64,000 nucleotides of DNA from Nonomuraea cavernae (GCF_014646355.1 NZ_BMNH01000003.1:186001-250000), one strand, 5' to 3'. Shown: positions 19,122-28,662, counted from the stretch's first letter. Notes: generated from the sequence alone by a model not told the origin. A program made the numbers and translations.

Positions 19122-19638
19122 GCACACGCTTTCTGTGCTGGTCGAGAACCGGCCGGGTGTCCTGGCCCGGGTCTCCTCGCTGTTCAGCAGGCGGGGCTTC
19201 AACATCGACTCGCTGGCCGTCGGGCCCACGGAGCACGACGACATCTCCCGCATGACCATCGTGGTCAGCGTCGAGAAGCTGCCGTTGGAGCAGGTCACCA
19301 AGCAGCTCAACAAGCTGGTGAACGTCCTCAAGATCGTGGAGCTCGATTCGGCGCAGTCGGTGCAGCGCGAGCTGATGCTGATCAAGGTCAAGGCCGACGC
19401 CGACAGCCGGTCCCACGTGCTGGAGCTCGTCCAGCTCTTCCGCGCCCGGTGCGTCGACGTGGCCTCCGACGCCGTGACCATCGAGGTCACCGGCACTCCC
19501 GACAAGCTCGAGGCGTTCGTCAAGGTCCTCGAGCCCTTCGGGATCAAGGAGCTAGTCCAATCGGGCATGGTGGCCATCGGCCGCGGCGCCCGTTCCATTA
19601 CCGACCGGTCCCTCAGGGCACTGGACCGTACCGCCTGA
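19114..19638 (+). CDS. ilvN: IlvN, acetohydroxyacid synthase regulatory subunit
   Basis: 174 aa. N-terminal ACT domain (about 4-80; [24 protein letters not shown] with the conserved glycine turn) followed by the C-terminal IlvN domain. It binds the IlvB large subunit, raises its activity and confers feedback inhibition by valine and often the other branched-chain amino acids. The start lies inside the end of ilvB (8-nt overlap), ensuring matched synthesis; ilvC follows after 14 nt. Confidence 0.97.
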   Translation: MSRHTLSVLVENRPGVLARVSSLFSRRGFNIDSLAVGPTEHDDISRMTIVVSVEKLPLEQVTKQLNKLVNVLKIVELDSAQSVQRELMLIKVKADADSRSHVLELVQLFRARCVDVASDAVTIEVTGTPDKLEAFVKVLEPFGIKELVQSGMVAIGRGARSITDRSLRALDRTA

Positions 19639-19652
19639 AAGGTTCTACAGAA

Positions 19653-20645
19653 GTGACCGAGATTTTCTACGACGACCAGGCCGATCTGTCGATCATCCAG
19701 GGACGTCACGTGGCCGTGCTGGGGTACGGCAGCCAGGGCCACGCCCATGCGCTCTCCCTGCGTGACTCCGGTGTCGACGTGCGCGTCGGCCTGCCGGAGG
19801 GCTCCAAGAGCCGCGAGCGGGCCGAGAACGACGGCCTGCGCGTGCTCACCCCGTCGGAGGCGGTGGAGGAGTCCAACCTCACGATGATCCTGGCGCCCGA
19901 CCACATCCAGCGCCATCTCTACGCCGAGCACGTCGCCCCCAACCTCGTCGAGGGCGACGCGCTGTTCTTCGGCCACGGCCTCAACATCCGCTACGGCCTC
20001 ATCGAGGCGCCCGAGGGCGTCGACGTGTGCATGGTGGCCCCGAAGGGCCCCGGCCACCTCGTCCGCCGTCAGTTCGAGGCGGGCCGCGGTGTGCCGTGTC
20101 TCGTCGCCGTCGAGAAGGACGCCTCGGGCAAGGCCCTCGACCTGGCCCTGTCCTACGCCAAGGGCATCGGCGGCACCCGCGCCGGCGCGCTGAAGACGAC
20201 CTTCACCGAGGAGACCGAGACCGACCTGTTCGGTGAGCAGGCCGTCCTCTGCGGTGGCGTGTCCGAGCTCATCAAGGCGGGCTTCGAGACCCTGATCGAG
20301 GCCGGCTACCAGCCCGAGGTCGCCTACTTCGAGTGCCTGCACGAGATGAAGCTCATCGTCGACCTCATGTACGAGGGCGGCGTGTCGAAGATGTACTGGT
20401 CGGTGTCCGACACCGCCGAGTACGGCGGCTACACCCGCGGCCCGCGCATCATCACCGACGAGACCCGTCAGGAGATGCGCCGCATCCTCGGCGAGATCCA
20501 GGACGGCACCTTCGCCCGGCAGCTGGTCGAGGAGTTCGACGGCGGCCAGAAGGAGTTCACGCGTCACCGCGAGGAGCTGGCGGACAACCCGATCGAGAAG
20601 ACCGGCGCCAAGCTCCGCCCGATGATGAGCTGGCTCAAGGCCTGA
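19653..20645 (+). CDS. ilvC: IlvC, ketol-acid reductoisomerase
   Basis: 330 aa, the short class I form. Isomerises and reduces acetolactate/acetohydroxybutyrate with NADPH and Mg2+. Rossmann motif [20 protein letters not shown]; the β2αB loop [16 protein letters not shown] carries Arg/Ser residues expected to bind the NADPH phosphate. The knotted domain has the metal-binding region [14 protein letters not shown]. Start is GTG 19653 ([12 protein letters not shown]); an upstream in-frame extension runs into ilvN and lacks conservation. AAAGG 10 nt upstream. Last gene of ilvBNC, followed by a strong hairpin. Confidence 0.97.
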   Translation: MTEIFYDDQADLSIIQGRHVAVLGYGSQGHAHALSLRDSGVDVRVGLPEGSKSRERAENDGLRVLTPSEAVEESNLTMILAPDHIQRHLYAEHVAPNLVEGDALFFGHGLNIRYGLIEAPEGVDVCMVAPKGPGHLVRRQFEAGRGVPCLVAVEKDASGKALDLALSYAKGIGGTRAGALKTTFTEETETDLFGEQAVLCGGVSELIKAGFETLIEAGYQPEVAYFECLHEMKLIVDLMYEGGVSKMYWSVSDTAEYGGYTRGPRIITDETRQEMRRILGEIQDGTFARQLVEEFDGGQKEFTRHREELADNPIEKTGAKLRPMMSWLKA

Positions 20646-20651
20646 CTCAGC

Positions 20652-20676
20652 CGTGGGGGGCCCGGCGCCCCCCACG
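20652..20676. terminator. Hairpin after ilvC
   Basis: CGTGGGGGGC (20652-20661) pairs perfectly with GCCCCCCACG (20667-20676) around a 5-nt loop. A second hairpin, CCCGGGC/GCCCGGG, follows directly (about 20678-20697). There is no T-tract. It separates ilvC from the convergent small gene and probably serves both directions. Confidence 0.55.
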
Positions 20677-20701
20677 CCCCGGGCTCGCGCGCCCGGGAGG
20701 G

Positions 20702-20908
20702 TTACCCGGTCGCGATCTGCCGGAAGACGATGGTCGCCCGGAAGCTTCCGTCCTGGTCCGGCTCGGCCCGGGCGCTGATGACGTCGGTCTCGGCGTTCCC
20801 GCCGAAGAAGCGCTCCGCTTCGCGGTACGCGGCTTCCCTGAGTTCGACAGGCGAGGAGCCGGTGACCGTCACCAGCAGTTCGAAGGGGATCGGCTTCATG
20901 TCCCACAT
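20702..20908 (-). CDS. Small conserved hypothetical protein
   Basis: 68 aa from ATG 20908 (MWDMKPIPFELLV) or 65 aa from ATG 20899. I do not recognise a named family. The protein looks folded: alternating hydrophobic strands (PFELLVTVTG, SFRATIVFRQ) around an amphipathic helix (VELREAAYREAERFFGG), a small ferredoxin-like or dodecin-like pattern. No Cys, no signal peptide. A longer in-frame extension upstream is low-complexity and unlikely to be coding. Converges on ilvC. Confidence 0.6.
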   Translation of the reverse strand: MWDMKPIPFELLVTVTGSSPVELREAAYREAERFFGGNAETDVISARAEPDQDGSFRATIVFRQIATG

Positions 20909-21183
20909 CCGTCCGATATCCGTCCGGCTTGGCGCGCGTAGCTCCTGCCCTGAGAACGGCGGATCATGCGCGCCCGCGTCCGGCTCTCCGGTGCGAGTGA
21001 TGACCCGCCGCTGACCTTCCGCTGACCCGTGCCGATGCCGGTGCGGAGGTGAGCGGGCCCGGCCGCGGTCCATGTGCGGGGGGAGGCGCGGCCGGGCCCG
21101 CCGGATGGGAGCGTCATGGCGGGCGGTGGGAACCGGCGCGGTGGCGCGCTCGGTGGGGGCCAGACGCTCCCTGGCCGGGGGGG

Positions 21184-21981
21184 TCAGTGGGCGGCGAAGA
21201 CCTGGGTCCAGTGCGGCCCGTTGGTCGCGTGGCCGACGCCGATGTGGGTGAAGGCGCAGTTCATGATGTTGGCGCGGTGTCCCGGGCTGTTCAGCCAGCC
21301 CTCGACGACCTGCGCGGCGGTGCGCTGGCCCTTGGCGATGTTCTCGCCCCAGGTGCTGATCGGGGCGAATCCCGCCGTCCTGACGCGGTCGCCGGGCGAG
21401 CGTCCGTCGGGGGAGGTGTGGTCGAAGAAGCCCCTGGCGGCCATGTCCGCCGAGTGGCGTTCGGCGGCGGTGCGCAGCTTGGAGTCGTGGACGAGGGCGC
21501 GGCAGCCGCCGGCGGCGCGGGCCGCGTTGGTCAGTTTGACGACCGCGGTCTCGACGGCCGACGCGCCGCCGCCGGTCGGCGGGGTCTGCCTCTTGCAGGA
21601 CAGGGTCACGGCCCGGGACCTGGCGAGCCCGCCCTTGTGGTCGAGGGCGATGACGTAGAAGCGGGCGGGGGTCCTGACGCAGCGTACGCCGGCCACGATC
21701 CTGCCGTTGGTGAGCATTTTGGAGCCACTCTTCACCGTACGGTCGGGGCCGGGCACGACCCGCTTGATCCGCACCCGGAGCCGGGTCCGCTCATCGCAGC
21801 CGCTCCTGACCGCCGTGCCCCTGATCATGCCTTTGGCGTCGATCCGCGGCTGTACGGCCACGACCTGGCACGCCTGCTGGAGCGGGGCCTGTTCGGTGGT
21901 CGCCGCCTGGGCGGCCGGGACGGGGAAGCTCAATGCCGTCAGACTTCCGAGGCAGGCCAGTGCCTGGAGCTGTCTGCGCAC
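21184..21981 (-). CDS. Secreted CAP (SCP/PR1-like) domain protein
   Basis: 265 aa. GTG start at 21981 has GGAGG 5 nt upstream. A signal peptide (LQALACLGSLTALSFPVPAAQA) is followed by a β-rich region of about 110 residues with paired cysteines (QQAC, RSGC, VRC, LSC), then a C-terminal CAP domain (about 140-265) with DHTSPDGRSPGDRV, WGENIAKG, WLNSPGHRANIMN and HIGVGHA. CAP domains of this bacterial type are secreted and mostly of unknown function. Monocistronic; next to a D-Ala-D-Ala carboxypeptidase gene. Confidence 0.88.
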   Translation of the reverse strand: MRRQLQALACLGSLTALSFPVPAAQAATTEQAPLQQACQVVAVQPRIDAKGMIRGTAVRSGCDERTRLRVRIKRVVPGPDRTVKSGSKMLTNGRIVAGVRCVRTPARFYVIALDHKGGLARSRAVTLSCKRQTPPTGGGASAVETAVVKLTNAARAAGGCRALVHDSKLRTAAERHSADMAARGFFDHTSPDGRSPGDRVRTAGFAPISTWGENIAKGQRTAAQVVEGWLNSPGHRANIMNCAFTHIGVGHATNGPHWTQVFAAH

Positions 21982-22175
21982 GATGTCCTCCGTTGGGGGG
22001 TTAGACACTGCGTCGAACCCGCATTCTGGTGGGTGCACATCGGCCATGTCAGGAAAAGTGGGCCTATACCTGGAGCCCCAAGTGTCCGAATCGTAATCAC
22101 ATCTCCGTCGACCTGGGTAAACCTCCCCATTCCCTCGCGCGTCTTCTTCTCTTCTCGGTCGCCGTGGAGGAAGGC

Positions 22176-22212
22176 GCTCCCCGCGGGACCGTGGGGCGGT
22201 CCCGCGGGGAGC
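22176..22212 (-). terminator. Perfect 15-bp hairpin downstream of dacB
   Basis: GCTCCCCGCGGGACC (22176-22190) and GGTCCCGCGGGGAGC (22198-22212) are perfect inverted repeats with a 7-nt loop, starting 11 nt after the dacB stop. No T-tract follows on the minus strand, which is common for actinobacterial terminators. The remaining gap to the CAP gene (21982-22175) shows only its promoter region and nothing else recognisable. Confidence 0.6.
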
Positions 22213-22222
22213 CGGGGGAGGA

Positions 22223-23767
22223 TCAGCAGTGGGCCGGCTTGAGCCAGGAGCACTCGAGGTCGGCGGAGGCCGGAGCGGTGTCGGTGCGGAGCCGCGCCGG
22301 AGCGTCGGCCGGGGCGGTGCGCGAGAACTGCGCGAGCCGGACGGCGATCTTGTCCTCGATGTCCTTCGGCGAGCCCGACAGATACTGGTTGAGCATGATG
22401 GAGAAGACCAGCGGCTCACCGTCGGCGCTGGTGACGTAGCCCGACAGCGCGGTGACGCCGGTCAGCGAGCCGGTCTTGGCGCGCACGTTGTTCGCGGCGG
22501 GGGTGCCCCGCATCCGGCTGCGCAGCGTGCCGCCGACGAACCGGTCGGCGTTGCCCGCGATGGGCAGCGAGTCGTACCAGGTCTGATACCAGGGCTTGCC
22601 GCGTACGGCGGTCAGGAGCTGGACGATCGAGGTGGGCGTGAACCCGTCGCGGCGCGACAGCCCGGAGCCGTCGCGCAGGTTGAGCACCTCGACGCCGTTC
22701 GCCTTGGCGAAGTCGGTGGTCACCTTCAGCCCGGCGGCCCAGGTGCCCTGACCGGCGACCTTGCGGCCCATCGCCTTGGTGAGGATCTCGGCGTGGATGT
22801 TGTTGCTGAGCTTCATGAACGGCACCAGCAGCTCGCTCAGCGGCATCGACTCGTGCTGGGCGAGCTCCTGCGCGCCGGACGGGGCCGCCGCGGTGACCGT
22901 CGGGCCGAGGACGCGGACGCCGTGCTTGGTCAGCGCCTTGCGGAACAGCGAGGAGACGTACGCGGTGGGGTCGTCGACGGCGACCCACTCGTTGTACGTG
23001 CCGGCCACGGTGCCGGTGATGACGACCGTACGCGTGCCGTGCTGCCGTTCGATGAGCACGTCGGTCGAGGCGCCGACGGTGGCCCTGTTGACGATCTTGA
23101 AGTAGTCGGTCTCCGGTGTGGTCGAGACCTTGACCTCGCCACCCGAGGGAGCCACCGAGACGATCACCGAGCCGGCGTCGTAGTCGGTGTCGGGCGAGGC
23201 GGTCAGCGCGGAGATGGGCGCCGCGTAGTAGGCCGTCTCGTCGTCCCAGGTCCAGTCGTTGCCGAGTCGTACGGAGTCGAACCAGGTGTCGTCGGCGACG
23301 AGCCTGCCCGTGACCACCTTGATGCCCGCCCCGGCGACCTTGGCGGCCAGCGCGTCGTAGTCAGCGGCCAGCATCGTCGGGTCGCCGGTGCCGCGCAGCA
23401 CCAGGTCGCCGCCCAGGACCGAGCCGGCCTTGCGCCCGCCGGTGAGGACGGTGGTGGGGAAGCGGTAGTCGAGGCCGAGCGTCTCGGCGGCGGCCGCGGA
23501 GGTGAAGAGCTTGGTGTTGGACGCCGGGATCAGCAGCTTGCCGGCGTCGGTGGCGTAGAGCTCGTCGCCGTTGGCGGCGCTCTTGACGACCACGCCGGCT
23601 CTGGCGATGGTCAGCCGCGAGTCGCTGAGGATCTGGTTGAGGTCCTGGGTCAGGTCGGCCACGCCGGGTGACGGTTCGAGCGCGACCGCTGTGGAGGTGG
23701 GGCTGGACGCCCACGCGAGGGTCGCGACGAGCGCGCCCGCGATGAGCGAGGCTGAGGTGCGCCGCAT
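22223..23767 (-). CDS. dacB: DacB, D-alanyl-D-alanine carboxypeptidase/endopeptidase (PBP4 type)
   Basis: 514 aa, class C low-molecular-weight penicillin-binding protein, peptidase family S13. It trims or cleaves peptidoglycan stem peptides outside the cell. Signal peptide at residues 1-30, then SxxK at Ser83-Lys86 (PASNTKLF), SxN at Ser321-Asn323 (SNNIHAE) and KTG at 431-433 (AKTGSLTG). The large insert between SxxK and SxN is normal for PBP4. ATG 23767 is preferred over an upstream in-frame ATG because GGAG lies 7 nt before it and the signal peptide starts there. Confidence 0.93.
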   Translation of the reverse strand: MRRTSASLIAGALVATLAWASSPTSTAVALEPSPGVADLTQDLNQILSDSRLTIARAGVVVKSAANGDELYATDAGKLLIPASNTKLFTSAAAAETLGLDYRFPTTVLTGGRKAGSVLGGDLVLRGTGDPTMLAADYDALAAKVAGAGIKVVTGRLVADDTWFDSVRLGNDWTWDDETAYYAAPISALTASPDTDYDAGSVIVSVAPSGGEVKVSTTPETDYFKIVNRATVGASTDVLIERQHGTRTVVITGTVAGTYNEWVAVDDPTAYVSSLFRKALTKHGVRVLGPTVTAAAPSGAQELAQHESMPLSELLVPFMKLSNNIHAEILTKAMGRKVAGQGTWAAGLKVTTDFAKANGVEVLNLRDGSGLSRRDGFTPTSIVQLLTAVRGKPWYQTWYDSLPIAGNADRFVGGTLRSRMRGTPAANNVRAKTGSLTGVTALSGYVTSADGEPLVFSIMLNQYLSGSPKDIEDKIAVRLAQFSRTAPADAPARLRTDTAPASADLECSWLKPAHC

Positions 23768-23877
23768 GGGATCTCCAAAGGGGCTGGGGGTCTCGCCTGG
23801 GATCATGGGTCAGCACACGGAGCCTGTAATCCGCAAATATCCGTATTTTTGGGCGCTGCCTGCGCCCGCTACGCGAG

Positions 23878-24429
23878 TCAGACGGAGGGCAGGCCGGCGC
23901 TCACCAGGAAGCCGCAGTCGCCGAAGGAGACCTCGTCACCCGACCGGACCCGGGCGGGACCGACCAGCCGCCACCCGTTCAGCCGGGTCCCGTTGAGCGA
24001 GCCCAGGTCGACCAGCATCCATCCGCCGTCAGGATCGCGCCGCAGCTCGGCGTGGACGCGCGACACGGTCAGGTCGGCCAGGACGAGATCGCACGCGGAC
24101 CCGCGGCCCACCACGTAGCGGGCCCGGTCGTCGTCGGGCAGCGCCAGCCGGGGCAGGCGGGGCCGCCGCCAGGCCGACCGCAGGCCGGTGCTGAAGTCGG
24201 AGGCGGACGACACCAGGTCGGTGAGCCGCCGGCGCAGCGACCGGCGCCGAGGCAGATCGGCCACCAGTCTGTCGAGCTCGTCCTGGTTGCGGGCCCGGAG
24301 CGCCTGATCCACCCGGCCGACGAACGTGTCGTGCGAGATCCGCCCCTCGACGGCCCGGTCGCGCAGCTCATCGATCGCACGATCGCGTTCCCCGTCGGAG
24401 GCGCGGAACGGTGGATGCGTCGAGCTCAT
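23878..24429 (-). CDS. DUF1707 + FHA domain protein
   Basis: 183 aa. The N-terminal 60 residues are a DUF1707 domain (RASDGERDRAIDELRDRAVEGRISHDTF), found in many actinobacterial membrane and signalling proteins. A basic linker follows, then a C-terminal FHA domain (about 105-180; VGRGSACDLVLADLTVSRVHAELR with the phosphothreonine-binding Gly-Arg, Ser and Arg-His, then LGSLNGTRLNG). FHA domains bind phosphothreonine, usually downstream of Ser/Thr kinases; none is encoded in this window. No membrane segment. Confidence 0.9.
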   Translation of the reverse strand: MSSTHPPFRASDGERDRAIDELRDRAVEGRISHDTFVGRVDQALRARNQDELDRLVADLPRRRSLRRRLTDLVSSASDFSTGLRSAWRRPRLPRLALPDDDRARYVVGRGSACDLVLADLTVSRVHAELRRDPDGGWMLVDLGSLNGTRLNGWRLVGPARVRSGDEVSFGDCGFLVSAGLPSV

Positions 24430-24542
24430 GCCCCGAGTATCGGCCTACACGGCGTGCCCTGTCCAGAAAGTACGGATCTCCGTGGAGTGATCCCTCCGCC
24501 CTTGTCCCGTCGCCCCCGGACGGCCTCCCTCACCCTCCTGGC

Positions 24543-25907
24543 TCAGGGAGTCGTGGCCGAAGTGGCGGCCTTCGTGGGATCGGTCAGGCGGTACTTCAGC
24601 GTCATCAGCACCGACGCGAAGATGATCAGAGCGGGGACCGCGGTCTGGCCGATGAGCACGCTCGTCACCGCGCTGTCCGGTTGCTGAACCGGAGTGCTCG
24701 GCTCCGAGGGGATGAAGCCGCCCAGGGAGATGATGACGCCGAAGATCAGCGCTCCGAACGCGCTGACCCCGCTCTCGATCGCCGTCCACAGCCCGGTGAA
24801 CACGCCGGCCCGCCGCTGGCCCGTGGTCGCGGCGTCCGTCGCGATCACGTCGGCCAGCATGGAGAACTGCAGCAGCGTCACCCCGGCGATCCCGGTGCCG
24901 ACCAGCAGCAGCACGGCGTGCGCGTAGACGGCGCCGAAGACCGGCGTGGCCAGGGCCGACGCGGTGCCGACGCCGTACAGGAGCCCGGCCAGGATCATGG
25001 CGCCGCGCTTGTCGAACCGCTTGGCCAGCCGCACCCACAGCGGCATCGTCAGCAGCATCGGCCCGACCAGCACGGCGAAGAGCGTCGTGGTCGCCTTCGG
25101 ATCGCCGAGCGTGTAGGCGGCGAAGTACGGCGCGGCGGCCAGCATCGTGGCGACCGCGAGCTGCTGTGTGCAGCTCAGCGCCAGGAGCCAGACGAACGCC
25201 GGGTTGCTCCGGGCCGCCGCGAACTGCCGCAGCAGCCCGCCCGTGTCCGCGTGCGGCGCGGCGGTCATGGGGGCGCGCGCCGTGCCGAAGAAGGAGCCGA
25301 GCATCGCGGCGAACATGATGAGGGCGATCGTCACGGCCATCAGCCGGTAGCTGCCGAGGGTGCCGTTCTCGCCCTGACTGTTGACGATGGTCGGAGCCAG
25401 GACTCCGCTGATCATGGTCGCCAGGCCGACGAAGATGATCCGCCACTGCAGCAGCGAGGTCCGCTCGTGGTAGTCCTCGGTCATCTCGGCGGGCATCGCC
25501 TTGTACGGCACCTCGAACAGCGCGTACGCGGTGGCGGCGGCCATGAAGCACACGCCCACGTAGATGGCGGCCGGGGTGCCGGTCAGCGGAGGACCGGCGA
25601 ACACCAGGTAGAACATGATGGGCAGCGTGCACGCCCCCGCCAGCAGCCACGGCCGCCGCGGGCCGAGCCGTGACCTGGTGCGGTCGGACCAGCGGCCGAC
25701 CAGCGGGTTGATCACCAGGTCCCAGACCTTGGGGGCGGCGACCACGATCCCGGCCAGCCACCCGGGCACGGCCAGGAAGTTGGTCATGTAGTAGAGCAGC
25801 AACAGGCCGGGCACGGCGCCGAACGTCGCCGTGCAGAACGATCCCACGCCGTAGCCGAGGCGTACACCCCGGGAAACGGTGGGTACGCCCACGGCCGGTG
25901 CGATCAT
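24543..25907 (-). CDS. MFS transporter of the glycoside-pentoside-hexuronide (GPH) type
   Basis: 454 aa, 12 membrane segments. The GPH signature is visible after helix 2 (PKVWDLVINPLVGRWSDRTRSRLGPRRPWLL), and the helix 4-5 region has PYKAMPAEMTEDYHERT, also typical of the family. Such proteins are cation-coupled sugar symporters (melibiose, lactose, xylosides), though several actinobacterial members have other substrates. Stands alone between the FHA gene and the SseB-like gene with no sugar-degrading neighbours, so the substrate is open. Confidence 0.85.
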   Translation of the reverse strand: MIAPAVGVPTVSRGVRLGYGVGSFCTATFGAVPGLLLLYYMTNFLAVPGWLAGIVVAAPKVWDLVINPLVGRWSDRTRSRLGPRRPWLLAGACTLPIMFYLVFAGPPLTGTPAAIYVGVCFMAAATAYALFEVPYKAMPAEMTEDYHERTSLLQWRIIFVGLATMISGVLAPTIVNSQGENGTLGSYRLMAVTIALIMFAAMLGSFFGTARAPMTAAPHADTGGLLRQFAAARSNPAFVWLLALSCTQQLAVATMLAAAPYFAAYTLGDPKATTTLFAVLVGPMLLTMPLWVRLAKRFDKRGAMILAGLLYGVGTASALATPVFGAVYAHAVLLLVGTGIAGVTLLQFSMLADVIATDAATTGQRRAGVFTGLWTAIESGVSAFGALIFGVIISLGGFIPSEPSTPVQQPDSAVTSVLIGQTAVPALIIFASVLMTLKYRLTDPTKAATSATTP

Positions 25908-25952
25908 CCCCTCATCTAAACCGAGCGGGCCCTTGTTTGGTAGAGCCCAGTT

Positions 25953-26807
25953 CTAGTCGCGTACGTCGGCGCAGACGACGTGCGCGCCGATCTCGATCAT
26001 GCGGCGCTCGCTGCGCGCGTCGGCCACCCGGGCCATCAGGATCGGCGCCTCGCTCGCCGCGAACTGCGGCAACCGGGCCCGGACCCCGCGATGCAGGTCG
26101 CGGACCACGTCCTCGGCGGCGGACATGTGCACTTTGACGTGCAGCATGATGCCGGGAGCCCCGGAGGCGGTGCGGGCCTCGGAGATCCAGACGTGGTGCA
26201 CCAGCGGGAAGTCCGCGAGCAGGGTGGCGATCGCGCGCCGGAGCGCGGGCAGGATCGGATGCGCGCAGCGCCGGTAGCCGGGGTCGACCTGTTGCATCGG
26301 CCCCGACAGGTGCGGCCGCGGCGCCGGGATCCACGGCATCGGGGGCGACTCGGTCGAGGGGGCCGCGACCTGCGCGAGGGCCGTGCCCCGCGAGACCGTG
26401 GCCATCGCGCCCGTCGCGTAGGCGGCGGGCGCGGCGCCGGACAGGACCGGTGTCGGTCCCGTACGGGTCGAGGTGAGGAAGCGCTGGAGGTCGTCGATCG
26501 GCACGGCCGCCGCGGCGGGTCCGGCCGCGTCGATCACGATCTCCCGTACGCCGGTGACACGCTGGATGTCCAGGATCGTGTTCGCGTCGCAGGCCGACAG
26601 CGAGTGGCTGCCGCGGTGTCTCGCGTAGGTCGCCGCTCCGGTGTATCCGAGCAGCACGCGATCACCTGCCTGGGTGGTGCCCAGGACGACGGATCGGTCT
26701 GGTCGCACGGCCACCAGGACTCCACCGTCCGATAGGGCTGCCAGCAGGCGGTGGGGGGCGCCATGCTGTGCGAGCACGTCGGCGAGCGCAGGGTTCCCGA
26801 TGCTCAT
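25953..26807 (-). CDS. SseB-like protein of unknown function
   Basis: About 284 aa from ATG 26807; in-frame ATGs at 26819 and 26855 are alternatives, and no ribosome binding site decides. Residues 1-115 resemble the SseB N-terminal domain (VLVAVRPDRSVVLG, later REIVIDAAGPAAAAVPIDDLQRFL); the last 100 residues (from about VDPGYRRCAHPILPALRRAI) resemble the SseB C-terminal domain. The middle is Pro/Ala-rich. SseB affects serine sensitivity in E. coli but its biochemistry is unknown. It is divergent from serA, an interesting coincidence given that name, but a functional link is speculation. Confidence 0.6.
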   Translation of the reverse strand: MSIGNPALADVLAQHGAPHRLLAALSDGGVLVAVRPDRSVVLGTTQAGDRVLLGYTGAATYARHRGSHSLSACDANTILDIQRVTGVREIVIDAAGPAAAAVPIDDLQRFLTSTRTGPTPVLSGAAPAAYATGAMATVSRGTALAQVAAPSTESPPMPWIPAPRPHLSGPMQQVDPGYRRCAHPILPALRRAIATLLADFPLVHHVWISEARTASGAPGIMLHVKVHMSAAEDVVRDLHRGVRARLPQFAASEAPILMARVADARSERRMIEIGAHVVCADVRD

Positions 26808-26952
26808 ATGACGAACCATAGGTAGTCGGCCATGGCTTATCAGGCTAATAGCCAATAAATCTCCCGATCAAGACAAAGACGGCTCTCATGTGGATGACTT
26901 TGCCCATCGAGGGGTACGCCGGGCAGGCGCCGTCTCAGTATGCGGGTCCCTC

Positions 26953-26981
26953 GTGAATGCGTTCACAAGCGCGGATAGACT
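26953..26981 (+). promoter_or_regulatory. Probable serA promoter
   Basis: TAGACT (26976-26981) is a good actinobacterial -10; GTGAAT (26953-26958) is a weak -35 at 17 nt. Transcription would start near 26988 with a leader of about 60 nt. No BCAA palindrome of the TCYC-N7-GAGA type is found here, so serA is probably not part of that set. Confidence 0.45.
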
Positions 26982-27049
26982 CAGGAGCGATCCCGAGGGA
27001 CCCGTCACGGTGTCCTTCACGCCCGCCGCCTGCATCTAAGGATCCATCA

Positions 27050-28639
27050 GTGAACAAGCCCGTCGTTCTGGTCGCAGAGGAGCTGTCCGAGGCAGGCCTC
27101 GCCGTGCTCGGCGCCGATTTCGAGGTTCGCCACACCGACGGCGCCGATCGTTCCCAGCTGCTGCCCGCGCTCGCCGGGGTCGACGCCCTGATCGTCCGCT
27201 CGGCCACCCAGGTCGACGCCGAGGCCATCGCCGCCGCCCCCAAGCTTCGCGTGGTCGCGCGTGCCGGTGTCGGCCTCGACAACGTCGACGTCGAGGCGGC
27301 CACCAAGGCCGGCGTGATGGTCGTCAACGCGCCGACCTCCAACATCACCAGCGCCGCCGAGCAGACCATCGCGCTCATCCTGGCCAGCGCCCGCAACACG
27401 GCCCAGGCCCACGCCGCCCTCAAGAACGGCGAGTGGAAGCGGTCCAAGTACACCGGTGTCGAGCTGGACGAGAAGGTCGTCGGCATCCTCGGTCTCGGCA
27501 AGATCGGCCAGCTCGTGGCCCAGCGCCTGCAGCCGTTCGGGGTCGAGCTGATCGCCTACGACCCCTACCTGCCGCCGGCCCGCGCCGCGCAGATGGGCGT
27601 CAAGCTGCTGAGCCTCGACGAGGTCATCAGGCAGGCCGACTTCATCACCGTGCACCTGCCCAAGTCCAAGGAGACGGTCGGGCTCATCGGTGACAAGGAG
27701 CTGCACGAGGTCAAGCCCTCGGTGCGCATCATCAACGTGGCCCGCGGCGGCATCGTCGACGAGAGCGCCCTCTACGCCGCGATCAAGGAAGGCCGGGTCG
27801 CGGGCGCCGGCATCGACGTGTTCTCCAAGGAGCCCTGCACCGACAGCCCGCTGTTCGAGCTGGACCAGGTCGTGGTCACGCCGCACCTCGGCGCCTCCAC
27901 GCACGAGGCCCAGGAGAAGGCCGGCACCCAGGTCGCGCGCAGCGTGAAGCTGGCACTGGCCGGCGAGTTCGTGCCCGACGCGGTCAACGTCCAGGGCGGC
28001 GCGGTCGCCGAGGACGTCAAGCCGGGCCTGCCGCTGGCCGAGAAGCTGGGCCGGGTGTTCACCGCGCTGGCCGGCGAGGTCGCCACCAAGCTCGACATCG
28101 AGGTGCGCGGCGAGATCGCCTCCCAGGACGTGCGGGTGCTGGAGCTCGCCGCTCTCAAGGGCGTCTTCAGCGACGTGGTCGAGGACTCCGTCACGTACGT
28201 CAACGCCCCGCTGATCGCCAAGGACCGCGGCCTCATCGTCGACCTGGTCACCAGCACCGACAGCCCTGACTGGCGCAACGTGGTGACCGTGCGCGGCGTG
28301 CTCGCCGACGGCCGCCAGGTCTCGGTCTCCGGCACGCTGTCCGGGCCGCGCCAGATCACGAAGATCGTCGAGGTCAACGGCTACGAGATGGAGATCGAGC
28401 CGACCGAGCACCTGTCGTTCTTCACCTACACCGACCGTCCGGGCGTCGTCGGGGTGGTCGGCCGCCTTCTCGGCGAGCACGGCATCAACATCGCCTCCAT
28501 GCAGGTGGCCCGTGACGTCAAGGGCGGCAAGGCGCTCATCGCGCTGACCGTCGACACGGCCATCCCGGCCGAGGTGGTCGAGCAGATCGGCGGCGAGATC
28601 GGCGCCGACAGCGGTCGTTCGGTCGACCTCGAGGACTGA
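27050..28639 (+). CDS. serA: SerA, D-3-phosphoglycerate dehydrogenase
   Basis: 529 aa. Oxidises 3-phosphoglycerate to 3-phosphohydroxypyruvate, the committed step of serine synthesis. Domains: substrate and NAD domains (1-310; GILGLGKIGQLVAQRL, Arg in NVARGGIVDE, Glu in GIDVFSKEP, His in TPHLGAST), an allosteric substrate-binding domain (about 320-450) and a C-terminal ACT domain (about 455-529; FFTYTDRPGVVGVVGRLL) where serine binds. This long type I architecture is the one seen in Mycobacterium. GTG start has AAGGA 9 nt upstream. Followed by a strong terminator. Confidence 0.97.
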   Translation: MNKPVVLVAEELSEAGLAVLGADFEVRHTDGADRSQLLPALAGVDALIVRSATQVDAEAIAAAPKLRVVARAGVGLDNVDVEAATKAGVMVVNAPTSNITSAAEQTIALILASARNTAQAHAALKNGEWKRSKYTGVELDEKVVGILGLGKIGQLVAQRLQPFGVELIAYDPYLPPARAAQMGVKLLSLDEVIRQADFITVHLPKSKETVGLIGDKELHEVKPSVRIINVARGGIVDESALYAAIKEGRVAGAGIDVFSKEPCTDSPLFELDQVVVTPHLGASTHEAQEKAGTQVARSVKLALAGEFVPDAVNVQGGAVAEDVKPGLPLAEKLGRVFTALAGEVATKLDIEVRGEIASQDVRVLELAALKGVFSDVVEDSVTYVNAPLIAKDRGLIVDLVTSTDSPDWRNVVTVRGVLADGRQVSVSGTLSGPRQITKIVEVNGYEMEIEPTEHLSFFTYTDRPGVVGVVGRLLGEHGINIASMQVARDVKGGKALIALTVDTAIPAEVVEQIGGEIGADSGRSVDLED

Positions 28640-28662
28640 CCTCGCGCAGGGCTCAGGGGGGT

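Noticed and set aside
17166..20906. Very long open frame on the minus strand antisense to ilvBNC (over 1200 codons)
   Set aside because: Composition is His/Gly/Val/Asp-rich as expected for the reverse frame of GC-rich genes; the plus-strand genes are unambiguous. No ribosome site or known motif.
24543..25907. Sugar-utilisation cluster around the GPH transporter
   Set aside because: Neighbouring genes are an FHA protein and an SseB-like gene; no glycosidase or LacI regulator adjacent.
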